Part shown: piece by piece, positions 6,441 through 13,771 of the stretch | Numbering within the stretch: the stretch's first letter is position 1 | How the letters are laid out: every line of letters starts with the position of its first letter | Source of the DNA: an uncultured Bacilli bacterium | GTDB lineage: Bacteria > Bacillota_I > Bacilli_A > RF39 > UBA660 | DNA: 13,771 bases | Reading direction: 5' to 3' | Assembly (NCBI GenBank): GCA_944351345.1 | Contig: CALVPO010000033.1 | Location: 1 to 13,771 of the forward strand | Translations under genes and position numbers: made by a program | The notes under the pieces: model-generated | What the model saw: the letters and a program-made list of their open reading frames with translations, nothing else | Databases searched by the model: none | Told to the model about the DNA's origin: nothing

Positions 6441-7037
6441 TTATTTATGATGGTGTGGTTTATATAATGATTTCTTTTTTATGTAATTTAAGACGTTTTT
6501 ATCTAGTTCTTTAGAAGTTGGCTCATAGTTATTAGATATTTTTTCTCTAATGGTTGTAGAAGAAATTCTTGATTGAAGTAAGTTTAAGATGATTATATTG
6601 TTGGAGTATTCTTGATAGTATTTAAGTATTTCTTCTACTTGGTCGTGGTTTCTTTTTATTACTAGTAATTTATAATTTGTTAGGATGTGTTTATAGTTTT
6701 TCCAGGTATATAGTTCTTTTAAGTTATCAGTGCCACATATAAAGTATATTTGGTCTTTGGGATATTTTTGTCTAAAATAATCTAGGGTTTGGTAAGTGTA
6801 GACTAATTTATTTTTTATTTCATAGTCTGATACTTCTAAGTTTGGATAATCTTTGGTCATTATTTTTAGCATAGTATAGCGAATGGGTGCTGGTATTAGG
6901 TCATCTTTTTGATAATAGTTACCTGTTGGAACGTATATTACTTTATCTAGATAGTTTTTGTTTACTAAGTCTAAGGCGATTTGTTTATGCATATTGTGGG
7001 GTGGATTAAAAGAGCCACCAAATATTCCTATTTTCAT
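6441..7037 (-). CDS. nadD: nicotinate-nucleotide adenylyltransferase
   Basis: Transfers AMP from ATP to nicotinate mononucleotide, giving deamido-NAD for NadE. The protein has 198 residues, the normal length. The nucleotidyltransferase signature is KIGIFGGSFNPPHNMH at 2-17 and the second motif is ISSTTIR at 158-164. The first motif departs from the family's (H/T)xGH: it reads HNMH (14-17), with Met for the conserved Gly, though both His remain. The ATG at 7037 overlaps the nadE stop codon as ATGA, which suggests translational coupling. There is no good ribosome binding site of its own. A TTG at 7061 would add eight residues of poly-Lys sequence before the conserved MKIGIFGG start and is unlikely. 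Confidence 0.92.
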   Translation of the reverse strand: MKIGIFGGSFNPPHNMHKQIALDLVNKNYLDKVIYVPTGNYYQKDDLIPAPIRYTMLKIMTKDYPNLEVSDYEIKNKLVYTYQTLDYFRQKYPKDQIYFICGTDNLKELYTWKNYKHILTNYKLLVIKRNHDQVEEILKYYQEYSNNIIILNLLQSRISSTTIREKISNNYEPTSKELDKNVLNYIKKKSLYKPHHHK

Positions 7038-8959
7038 AGTTTTTTTATTTTTTTTAGCCAAATGTTGGCTGATGCATCACTTGGCATTCTTAAATCGCCT
7101 CTTGGACTTAGACTTACTGTTCCTACTTTTGGGCCATCTGGTAGACAGCTTCTTTTGAATTGTTGAGTGAAAAATCTTTTTAAAAATACTATTAGCCATT
7201 TTTTTATTTCTTCATCGCTAAATTTATTTTTAAAGGTATGTTTAGCTAAGAAGAATATTTTTTCGGGAGTGGCTCCGTAACGGAAGAAGTGATATAAGAA
7301 GAAGTCATGTAGGACATAAGGACCTATTTTGTCTTCTGTTATTTGAGTTATTTTTCCATATTCGTCTGGTGGTAAGAGTTCAGGGCTGATTGGAGTATCT
7401 AGGATACTTTCTAATACTGTTTCAATATTTTTAGGTAAAGTAGTTTTTTTCCATTCTACTAAACTGCGAACTAGAGTTTTAGGTATTGATGTATTTACAG
7501 CATACATACTCATATGGTCCCCGTTATAGGTACACCAACCTAAGGCTAATTCTGATAAGTCGCCTGTTCCTATGACAAGAGCATTTTCTTTATTAGCTAT
7601 GTCCATTAGTATTTGAGTTCTTTCACGGGCTTGACTGTTTTCATAAGTAATGCTTCTATCTGTTTCTGGTAATTCTATATCTTTAAAATGAACTAGGCAA
7701 GCTTCTTTTATGGGGATTTCTTTTAGAGTGGCACCTGATTCTTTTACTAATTTGCAAGCGTTTTCATAGGTTTTATTTGTAGTACCAAAGCCTGGCATAG
7801 TTACACCAATGATGTTTTTGGGGGTTATTCCTAATCTTTTATATGCTTCTAATATCACTAGGAATGCTAAGGTAGAATCTAAGCCTCCTGATATTCCTAT
7901 TACTGTTTTTTCTATATTAGTGTGGATTAATCTTTTTATTAATCCACTTGCTTGAATGGCTATAATTTCTTCGCATCTTTGGCTTTTGGTTATTGGATTA
8001 GTTGGCACAAAGGGATATTCAGAGTAATTTCTTTCTAAAGTTGTTATATGATCAGGACAAGTTACTTTAATTTCTTGATAATTTTCTTTAGGAGTGTTAG
8101 CCATATAACTAGTATTTTGAAGGCGATAATTCATTAATTTTTGGACATCTATGTCTGTATATATTGAATTACTTTCTGTCATAAAGCGTTTATTTTCTTT
8201 TAGAATAGTGCCATTTTCTGCTATTAGACAGTGGCCTGAGAAAACTAAGTCTGTTGTTGATTCGTTAATACCAGAAGAAGAATAACAGTAGGCACTAATG
8301 GTTTTGGCTGATTGATTTTTTATGAGATTTTTTCTGTAGTCATATTTTCCTACTATTTCATTACTTGCAGATGGATTGAAGATTATAGTTGCTCCATTTA
8401 GGGCATGATTGGTACTAGGTGGGTATGGACTCCATAAATCTTCACATATTTCTATTCCAAAACAAATATCTTCATTTTCTGAATCTTTAAATAATAAATT
8501 AGTTGAGATAGGTACTGTTTGATTACATAAGTTTATTTCGTTCTTTTGTAGTTCAAAACCGCTAGCAAACCATCTTTGTTCATAAAATTCTTTATAATTG
8601 GGAATGTATGATTTAGGGATAATTCCTAATATTTTTCCTGCTTTTATTACTACAGCAGTGTTATATAGTTTGTTTTCGTGTTTGATAGGCATACCTATAA
8701 TACTTATAATATCTAAATTTTTTGTTTCTTCTAGGAGTTTGTTTAGATTGTTAATACATTCTTCTAGTAAGATATTTTGTTGAAATAGATCGGCACAGGT
8801 ATAACCACTTAGGGATAATTCTGGGGTTAAGACAATGCTTACTTTATTAGTTGTAGCATTCTTTATTTCTTTTATTAATTCGTTAGTGTTAAATTCTACA
8901 TCGGCTACTTTTAATTTTGGGGTGATAGTTCCTATTCTTATAAATCCATATTCCTTCAT
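7034..8959 (-). CDS. nadE: glutamine-dependent NAD synthetase
   Basis: Amidates deamido-NAD to NAD using ammonia released from glutamine. The protein has 641 residues in two domains. The N-terminal nitrilase-fold glutaminase (about 1-300) has its triad at Glu47 (LTPELSLSGY), Lys116 (IIPKSYIPNY) and Cys172 (GIEICEDLWSP). The C-terminal synthetase starts near 325 and has the ATP pyrophosphatase loop SGGLDS (357-362). Further on are GTGDLSELALGWCTYNGDH, QITEDKIGPYVLHDFFLYH and the closing KVGTVSLSPRGDLRMPSDA. This layout matches the long form of the enzyme known from actinobacteria and many Firmicutes. AGAGGT precedes the ATG by seven bases. The gene starts 16 bases after pncB and its TGA overlaps the nadD start. 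Confidence 0.95.
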   Translation of the reverse strand: MKEYGFIRIGTITPKLKVADVEFNTNELIKEIKNATTNKVSIVLTPELSLSGYTCADLFQQNILLEECINNLNKLLEETKNLDIISIIGMPIKHENKLYNTAVVIKAGKILGIIPKSYIPNYKEFYEQRWFASGFELQKNEINLCNQTVPISTNLLFKDSENEDICFGIEICEDLWSPYPPSTNHALNGATIIFNPSASNEIVGKYDYRKNLIKNQSAKTISAYCYSSSGINESTTDLVFSGHCLIAENGTILKENKRFMTESNSIYTDIDVQKLMNYRLQNTSYMANTPKENYQEIKVTCPDHITTLERNYSEYPFVPTNPITKSQRCEEIIAIQASGLIKRLIHTNIEKTVIGISGGLDSTLAFLVILEAYKRLGITPKNIIGVTMPGFGTTNKTYENACKLVKESGATLKEIPIKEACLVHFKDIELPETDRSITYENSQARERTQILMDIANKENALVIGTGDLSELALGWCTYNGDHMSMYAVNTSIPKTLVRSLVEWKKTTLPKNIETVLESILDTPISPELLPPDEYGKITQITEDKIGPYVLHDFFLYHFFRYGATPEKIFFLAKHTFKNKFSDEEIKKWLIVFLKRFFTQQFKRSCLPDGPKVGTVSLSPRGDLRMPSDASANIWLKKIKKL

Positions 8960-8975
8960 ATTATTTACCTCTTTC

Positions 8976-10451
8976 TTATGGCTTTCTTGTTAATTTTCTA
9001 GTTTTTTCTATGAAATTATTTTTAAATGTTATATAATCTTTTGTTCCGTCTACATAGTAAGCTTCTGGCATTATAGTTCTTTTGTTTTCTTCATAGATAT
9101 GACTCATTTGGTCGTTGCAATATGCTTGTTTAGTCCAAATATCTGGATCATCGTATATTAGGGCTCCTTTTTTAAATATTGGGACTTGAAGTTTTTTTAG
9201 ATAGAAATTAGTAAGATCTTTTTGTTTAAGGTTATCTTGTAAGTTTATTATTCTTATGTCTTCTTTGTTAGTTAGCTTTTCAGTTTTTCTAGTTATTATG
9301 TCGGCTATGGCATAGTTTGTATCTTTATCATAAGCTCTATATAGGTTTTTGTAGTCGGGGTTTACTATTTTTATGGTGTCATTACTTAGTTTTATTTTTG
9401 GTTGCCATATTCCTTTTTCTTTTAGGGCTACTAGTTTATAGACACAGCCCATTCTTCCTTCTGGTTTAGAGATATTATCTCCTACTCCTAAGCTATTGAA
9501 ACATGCTCCTTGAACTGTTAGAGTTTCTATAGTTTCGGCATTTAAGCCATTACTTAGACAAATGGTTGCTTGAGGGAATCCTGCTTCATTTAGCATTCTT
9601 CTAGCTTCTTTAGAGAGTCTAGCTAAATCTCCTGAATCGATACGTATACCTATATGATTAGTAGGAAGGCCTTGACTTTCTAAAAACTTGAAAGTTTTTA
9701 TGGCATTAGGGATGCCACTTCTTAAGGTATCATAAGTATCTACTAATAGAGTACAATTATTAGGATACATAGAAGCATAAGCTAAGAAGGCATCTAATTC
9801 ATTAGGAAAAGATTCTATCCAGCTATGAGCCATGGTTCCTAGAGCTTTTGTATTTAGCATATCGGCTGCTAATATGTTACTTGTTCCACAACAGCCGGCC
9901 ATTATTCCATATATAGATGCATCTATTGCTGCTTCTGGGCCGTCGGCTCTACGTGAGCCAAATTCCATTACTCCTACTCCTTTGGGAGTAGCTTCGATAA
10001 TTTTTCTAGCTCCTGTTGCATGTTCCATAGCACCGTTTATTATTGTTAATAGAGCAGTTTCGATTATTTGAGCTTGAATAGTTGGTGCTATTACTGTTAC
10101 TAGGGGTTCATTGGGGAATACGGGAGTACCATCTGGTATAGCATATATGTCCCCAGTAAATTTAAAGTTTTTTAAATATTCTATATATTCTTTAGAATAA
10201 CCGGCTCTTTTGAAATAGTCTAATTCTTGTTCGGTAAATTTTAAGTTTTCTATATAGGGAATAATTTTGTCTACTCCTGCCATTATGGCATAAGCTCCAT
10301 TATTGGGAACTTTTCTAAAAAATACGTCAAAGACGGCTAATTCTTCGTTCTTTTTGTTATTTAAGTAGCCTGCAGCCATTGTATGTTCATATTCATCTGC
10401 TAGTAGAGTGTAATTTCTAGCTAATCTTTTGTGTCCATTATATAAATTCAT
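8976..10451 (-). CDS. pncB: nicotinate phosphoribosyltransferase
   Basis: Condenses nicotinate with PRPP to give nicotinate mononucleotide, the entry to the Preiss-Handler pathway. The protein has 491 residues, typical of the Firmicute form. Signatures include YEHTMAAGYL (21-30), the FGSRRADG loop (164-171), GTMAHSW (205-211) with His209 as the probable phosphorylated residue, LLVDTYDT (235-242) and GIRIDSGDLA (268-277). It also has SNGLNAETI and the NSLGVGDNI nucleotide-binding stretch. The segment INGAMEHATGARKI (138-151) differs from the usual INxQTLIATKAARI. The ATG at 10451 is supported by AAAGGAA nine bases upstream, inside the end of pncA. Only two bases separate it from the pncA stop codon. 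Confidence 0.95.
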   Translation of the reverse strand: MNLYNGHKRLARNYTLLADEYEHTMAAGYLNNKKNEELAVFDVFFRKVPNNGAYAIMAGVDKIIPYIENLKFTEQELDYFKRAGYSKEYIEYLKNFKFTGDIYAIPDGTPVFPNEPLVTVIAPTIQAQIIETALLTIINGAMEHATGARKIIEATPKGVGVMEFGSRRADGPEAAIDASIYGIMAGCCGTSNILAADMLNTKALGTMAHSWIESFPNELDAFLAYASMYPNNCTLLVDTYDTLRSGIPNAIKTFKFLESQGLPTNHIGIRIDSGDLARLSKEARRMLNEAGFPQATICLSNGLNAETIETLTVQGACFNSLGVGDNISKPEGRMGCVYKLVALKEKGIWQPKIKLSNDTIKIVNPDYKNLYRAYDKDTNYAIADIITRKTEKLTNKEDIRIINLQDNLKQKDLTNFYLKKLQVPIFKKGALIYDDPDIWTKQAYCNDQMSHIYEENKRTIMPEAYYVDGTKDYITFKNNFIEKTRKLTRKP

Positions 10452-10453
10452 TG

Positions 10454-11110
10454 TTATCTATTCCTTTCTTTTTTTAAGATTAAACCCATTTCTTTTTCTC
10501 TTTTTATCAATTTGTTAATATCATCAACTAAAATAATACCAGCTTGTTTCATTAATTCATAAGCTATTGTTTCATAATGTTCTCTTTCGTGAATATTTGG
10601 AATATGATAAGTATCCATAGCATTCTTTATGGCAAATACTGCTACATCACGATTTTGCTGATTGAAATAGTTTTTTAGGGGTATTAAGAAGTTTGTATCG
10701 CATATGTCAGTGCAACAGCCTACTCCTATTACTTCTTTTAAGTTTTCCATTTTATCTAAATCAGACATCATATTAGGAGCGAACATAGCACTAGTAGAAT
10801 TTTTATGATAAACTAAACTATCTTTTTCGTATGGTGCTAATTCTGGTACTAATAGAGCTTCGCTGGTACCTTCTATGCAATGTGGCATAAAATCTTTAAA
10901 TTCTACACTATCTTTTGTATGATGGTCTTTTATGAATGCTACTCCTTCTTGTTCTTCTCTTTGCTTTTCTATTAATTTTATTTGTTCTGGGATAGTTCCT
11001 CTTATATGTTTATCATGTAGAGGACCTTCGTTTACAAATCCGTTTACCATATCTATTATGTATAACATTTTACGGTAATCCTTTAATTTTCTTAATTTTT
11101 CATTATTCAT
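10454..11110 (-). CDS. pncA: nicotinamidase (isochorismatase-fold cysteine hydrolase)
   Basis: Hydrolyses nicotinamide to nicotinate and ammonia, feeding PncB directly downstream. The protein has 218 residues. The catalytic triad is Asp20 (YIIDMVNGF), Lys103 (VYHKNSTSAM) and Cys133 (GVGCCTDIC). Candidate metal ligands are Asp62, His64 and His77 in KDHH and FMPHCIEGT. A Met replaces a residue that is usually Pro before PHC. The family also includes other cysteine hydrolases, but the operon context makes nicotinamidase by far the best call. The start at 11110 has GAGG six bases upstream. It is the first gene of the operon, read from a perfect consensus promoter with two palindromes in its leader. 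Confidence 0.93.
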   Translation of the reverse strand: MNNEKLRKLKDYRKMLYIIDMVNGFVNEGPLHDKHIRGTIPEQIKLIEKQREEQEGVAFIKDHHTKDSVEFKDFMPHCIEGTSEALLVPELAPYEKDSLVYHKNSTSAMFAPNMMSDLDKMENLKEVIGVGCCTDICDTNFLIPLKNYFNQQNRDVAVFAIKNAMDTYHIPNIHEREHYETIAYELMKQAGIILVDDINKLIKREKEMGLILKKERNR

Positions 11111-11147
11111 ATTTTTTCCTCTTTTCTTTTTTTTGTTATTATTATTT

Positions 11148-11158
11148 TGTTAATAACA
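11148..11158 (-). promoter_or_regulatory. candidate NrtR operator 2 (leader)
   Basis: TGTTAATAACA is an 11-bp palindrome apart from its central base. It is the second copy of TTGTTAWTAACATT (11147-11160) in the pncA leader, 42 bp from the first copy, or four turns of B-DNA. The two sites match over 13 of 14 bases and differ only in the centre. The location, 38 bases before pncA, suggests cooperative binding by NrtR dimers. Confidence 0.6.
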
Positions 11159-11170
11159 TTTTTTAAAAAT

Positions 11171-11196
11171 AATTACAAGATTCGTTTCTTGTTATT
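11171..11196 (-). promoter_or_regulatory. 5' leader hairpin of the NAD operon mRNA
   Basis: AATAACAAGA (11196-11187, minus strand) pairs with TCTTGTAATT (11180-11171) with one mismatch around the loop AACGAA. With +1 expected near 11193, the inner ACAAGA/TCTTGT stem forms at the very 5' end of the mRNA. It is followed by ATTTTT. It could stabilise the transcript or act as a weak attenuator. It lies between the two palindromic operators. Confidence 0.4.
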
Positions 11197-11200
11197 AACA
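11190..11200 (-). promoter_or_regulatory. candidate NrtR operator 1 (at -10 box)
   Basis: Read on the minus strand TGTTAATAACA, the palindrome starts at the last T of the TATAAT box and runs over the expected transcription start. A protein bound here would block RNA polymerase. The same 11-bp palindrome occurs once more, 42 bp downstream, and the regulator gene nrtR is in the operon it would control. Known NrtR sites are also palindromes at NAD gene promoters, though their sequence differs between lineages. Confidence 0.65.
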
Positions 11201-11228
11201 TTATATTAAAAACAATTTATTTTGTCAA
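11200..11228 (-). promoter_or_regulatory. consensus sigma-70/SigA-type promoter of the NAD operon
   Basis: On the minus strand the region reads TTGACA (11228-11223), a spacer of exactly 17 bases and TATAAT (11205-11200). Both hexamers are perfect. Expected +1 is near 11193, giving a leader of about 83 bases. Such a strong promoter next to palindromes fits a gene set held down by a repressor. Confidence 0.9.
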
Positions 11229-11266
11229 CCTGTTTTTTATATTTTGTTAAAAAGATTGTTTTTAAT

Positions 11267-11307
11267 AAAAAATAACCATATCTTATTAATTAATATGATT
11301 ATTTTTT
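11267..11307 (-). terminator. intrinsic terminator after the sigma factor operon
   Basis: The arms at 11267-11281 and 11293-11307 form a 15-bp A+T-rich stem with one mismatch and an 11-base loop. On the minus strand the stem ends in a T-run (TTATTTTTTATT). It lies 45 bases after the downstream sigma gene and just before the pncA promoter, so the sigma and NAD operons are separate transcription units. Confidence 0.7.
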
Positions 11308-11351
11308 TGTTATATGATTTTATTTAGAATATTTTAATTAATTATTTATCT

Positions 11352-12602
11352 TTATAAGAATTCTCTTAATTTTCTACTTCTTCTTGGATTACGTAACTTT
11401 CCTAAGGCTTTTGATTCTATTTGTCTTATTCTTTCTCTTGTAACACCCAATTTTTTTCCGGTTTCTTCTAATGTTCTAGCTGTTCCATCTTTTAGACCAA
11501 ACCTTGATTCTATTACTTCTCTTTCACGATCAGTTAAGCATGATAGAGCTTCCTTTACTTCTTCTTGTAACATAAGTTTCATAGTATCATTTTCAATATC
11601 AGTGTTACCAGGAATTAATTCTAATAAAGTAGTATCTTTTTCTTCACCTACTGGTGTATATAGAGAAATACTTTTAGTTTTATTATACAGTCCATGATAA
11701 TATATAACTTTTTCCAGTGGAATATTTAATCCTTCACTAATTTCTTGATCAGATAATCTTTTTATTTGGTCTTGCTCTAAATTAAGGCGTTGTTTTTCAT
11801 ATTTCTTTCTACTGTCATTAGCAGCAATGGGAAGTCTTATAATTTTATCTTTATTATCAATTCCTCTTTTTATTCTTTGTCTTATCCACCATATTGCATA
11901 TGTTGAAAATTTATAACCTTTGTCTATTTCAAATTTTTCTACTGCTGCTATTAATCCTTGATTTCCTTCGTTAATTCTATCTAATAATTCCATACTATCC
12001 GTTGTATTATATTTTTTAGCTACACCAACTACTAATCTTAAATTACTATTAATCATAGTATTTTTGGCAATCATATATTTAACATAATTAGATACTTTTA
12101 AGATTAGTTCATTACTTTCTAATTTAGTAACATTAGTAAAATCAGTAAATAAATTATATTTGTTTGGTTTTGAGAAATAAGATGTTAATTCTTCAGGGGT
12201 TGGTATATGACTTAAACTCTTATAAAGCTTGTTATATTCTTGTAAATAGTACATAACTACTTTATCGCTTTCTGATTCTTTTCTTCCATAATTATAACAA
12301 TAATCACTTAAAATATTTGTGATATATTTTCTTTCTTCTTCTGTTTTGATAGATGCTAAGACTATATCTATATCTAGAACAGGCTCTACATGATTATTTA
12401 TTGTTCTTTTAGATATTAGATCGCTTATTTTTGAGTATAGTTTTAAGTCTGTACAATATTTTTTTACTTCTTCATCTGTTAGTACTGGGTATTTAGATAT
12501 TTCTTTTAAATATAGGGTTATTATATCTTGTGTATATGATTCTTCACCACTAATTTCTAATTCTTCATTATTATCTTGGATTTCTAAAAATTCTTTTGTC
12601 AT
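11352..12602 (-). CDS. RpoD/SigA-like sigma-70 factor, copy 1
   Basis: Directs RNA polymerase to promoters. The protein has 416 residues. Region 1.2 lies at about 25-48 (DIITLYLKEISKYPVLTDEEV). An insert of about 120 residues without known motifs follows (50-170). Region 2 is at 175-250 with NLRLVV, INEGNQGLIAAVEKFEIDKGYKFSTYAIWWIRQ. The two Trp that help open the -10 box are present, and the Gln of WWIRQ is kept. Region 4 is at 350-410 with the helix-turn-helix TLEETGKKLGVTRERIRQIESKAL, whose recognition helix matches the family consensus. In region 3.0 the usual His and Glu that read extended -10 sites are replaced (IRLPIAANDS). AAAGGAGGAA precedes the ATG. It starts 21 bases after a second sigma gene with a nearly identical N-terminus. 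It could be the primary sigma factor or a group-2 relative. Confidence 0.9.
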   Translation of the reverse strand: MTKEFLEIQDNNEELEISGEESYTQDIITLYLKEISKYPVLTDEEVKKYCTDLKLYSKISDLISKRTINNHVEPVLDIDIVLASIKTEEERKYITNILSDYCYNYGRKESESDKVVMYYLQEYNKLYKSLSHIPTPEELTSYFSKPNKYNLFTDFTNVTKLESNELILKVSNYVKYMIAKNTMINSNLRLVVGVAKKYNTTDSMELLDRINEGNQGLIAAVEKFEIDKGYKFSTYAIWWIRQRIKRGIDNKDKIIRLPIAANDSRKKYEKQRLNLEQDQIKRLSDQEISEGLNIPLEKVIYYHGLYNKTKSISLYTPVGEEKDTTLLELIPGNTDIENDTMKLMLQEEVKEALSCLTDREREVIESRFGLKDGTARTLEETGKKLGVTRERIRQIESKALGKLRNPRRSRKLREFL

Positions 12603-12623
12603 ATTATATTCCTCCTTTTTTTA

Positions 12624-13771
12624 CTATAAATATTCTTTTAAGTTTTTGTGTGATGTACTAAGTCTTTGGAGGGTTCTTATCGCTAATTTTCTTGTTTTTT
12701 CTCTTGTGACACCAAATATTTTTCCGATTTCTTCTAAAGTATGTTCTCCACCATTTTCTAATCCAAATTTTAAATTCATTATTATTCTTTCACGATCCGG
12801 CAAAGTGTTTAAAGCTGACTGTATTTGTTCGCCTGCAAAATTAGAAAGTACTTTGTTTTCAACTGAAGCATCAGTAGTAATTGGTGTAAGATCTAATAAT
12901 GTTAACTCACTATCTGAATCACTATCTATTTCCATTGGGGCGTCTAATGAAAAAACGAAACTTGTTTCTGGTAATTTTAATATTTCATTTAATTCTTTTA
13001 AAATTTCATCTTCCGTTAATTCACGACCATACTTTTGCTTTAACACTTCTAATTTTCTCTCATAACTACTATATTTGTCTTGTATATTAATAGGAATTCT
13101 AATAGTTTTATCTTTATTTTTAAAAGCACTCATTATCGATTGAAATATCCACCATTTAGCATATATTGAAAAATTTTTTCCTTTATTAATATCGAATTTT
13201 TCTACTGCTTTTGTAAGTCCAATATTACCTTCATTAATAAAGTCAATAAAACTCATAGTTTCAGGAGAAAGCAACCGATAATATTTAGTGGCCATTTTTG
13301 TTACTAATCTTAAATTACAATTAATCATAGTATTTTTGGCAATCATATATTTAACATAATTAGATACTTTTAACATTAAGTCTTTACTTTCTAATTTAGT
13401 AATATTAGTAAAGTCTTTAAATAAATTGTATTTGTTTGGTTTAGAGAAATAAGTTGTTAATTCTAAAGGTGTTGGTATATGATGTAAAGATTTGCATAAT
13501 TTATTATATTCTTGTAAATAATACGTGATTACTTTATCTCCTTCTGACTCTTTTCTACCATAATTGTGACAATAATTTCCTAAAATATTTGTAATATATG
13601 CTCTTTCTTCTTCTGTTTTTATTGATGCTAAGACTATATCTATATCTAGAACAGGCTCTACATGATTATTTATTGTTCTTTTAGATATTAGATTGCTTAT
13701 TTTTGAGTATAGTTTTAAGTCTGTACAATATTTTTTTACTTCTTCATCTGTTAGTACTGGGTATTTAGATA
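12624..13771 (-). CDS. RpoD/SigA-like sigma-70 factor, copy 2 (5' end outside window)
   Basis: The frame is open from the right edge to the TAG at 12624: 381 whole codons plus two bases. By alignment with copy 1 it lacks only about 35 N-terminal residues, so the full protein should be near 416. An ATG at 13376 is internal, not the start. The N-terminal half (SKYPVLTDEEVKKYCTDLKL onward) is about 88% identical to copy 1 up to NLRLV. After that the two diverge strongly. Region 2 has FINEGNIGLTKAVEKFDINKG and SIYAKWWIFQSIM. Region 4 ends in TLEEIGKIFGVTREKTRKLAIRTL, where copy 1 has TRERIRQIESKAL. These changes at promoter-contacting positions suggest a different or relaxed promoter specificity. 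It is the upstream gene of a sigma operon. Confidence 0.88.
   Translation of the reverse strand, partial: SKYPVLTDEEVKKYCTDLKLYSKISNLISKRTINNHVEPVLDIDIVLASIKTEEERAYITNILGNYCHNYGRKESEGDKVITYYLQEYNKLCKSLHHIPTPLELTTYFSKPNKYNLFKDFTNITKLESKDLMLKVSNYVKYMIAKNTMINCNLRLVTKMATKYYRLLSPETMSFIDFINEGNIGLTKAVEKFDINKGKNFSIYAKWWIFQSIMSAFKNKDKTIRIPINIQDKYSSYERKLEVLKQKYGRELTEDEILKELNEILKLPETSFVFSLDAPMEIDSDSDSELTLLDLTPITTDASVENKVLSNFAGEQIQSALNTLPDRERIIMNLKFGLENGGEHTLEEIGKIFGVTREKTRKLAIRTLQRLSTSHKNLKEYL

Noticed and set aside
6958..7166. Two overlapping plus-strand frames of 61-66 codons.
   Set aside because: They lie opposite the nadE/nadD junction, whose conserved motifs are clear on the minus strand.
12646..13090. 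Plus-strand frames of 139 and 63 codons.
   Set aside because: They are antisense to sigma factor copy 2, which has clear sigma-70 regions.
12624..13376. Sigma copy 2 as a 250-residue protein starting at 13376.
   Set aside because: The frame stays open to the window edge and aligns with the N-terminus of copy 1, so the ATG is internal.

Overview
The window is a strongly A+T-rich piece of a bacterial chromosome. Consensus-like promoters (TTGACA/TATAAT, TGnTATAAT), strong AGGAGG ribosome binding sites, a Clostridia/Bacilli-type CarD protein, Asn/Ser-rich secreted proteins and RpoD-like sigma factors suggest a low-GC Firmicute, probably an uncultured gut Bacilli/Mollicutes-related lineage. The lineage is an inference. 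Trp is TGG throughout and stops are TAA, TAG and one TGA, so the standard bacterial code is assumed.

Layout, left to right. (1) 55-2409: a secreted surface-type protein on the minus strand and a secreted transglutaminase-like protein on the plus strand diverge from an intergenic region with two very long poly-A tracts (25 and 31 A). (2) 2450-2947, minus: a CarD-family transcription factor with one in-frame TGA, facing the transglutaminase gene across a shared terminator. (3) 3022-3684: a 369-bp non-coding element with terminal inverted repeats, flanked by two perfect 147-bp direct repeats. It looks like a miniature transposon that made a very long target duplication. (4) 3669-11110, minus: one long operon, pncA-pncB-nadE-nadD-pncC-nrtR-nadK plus a small zinc-ribbon membrane protein. 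(5) 11352-13771, minus: two tandem RpoD-like sigma factor genes; the upstream one runs off the right edge.

The operon holds every step from nicotinamide to NADP: deamidation (PncA), nicotinate phosphoribosylation (PncB), adenylylation (NadD), amidation (NadE) and phosphorylation (NadK). PncC also recycles NMN into nicotinate mononucleotide. No de novo genes (nadA, nadB, nadC) are present here. The operon carries its own Nudix-wHTH regulator, NrtR. Its promoter is a perfect TTGACA-17-TATAAT. An 11-bp palindrome, TGTTAWTAACA, touches the -10 box and recurs exactly 42 bp downstream in the leader; these are strong candidates for NrtR operators.

The two sigma factors share a nearly identical N-terminal half, while their promoter-reading halves have diverged strongly. 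This suggests gene conversion or module shuffling between neighbouring sigma genes. The most unusual structure in the window is the mini-element with its 147-bp flanking duplication, because only a few transposase families (IS1549/IS1634 type) are known to leave such long target repeats.
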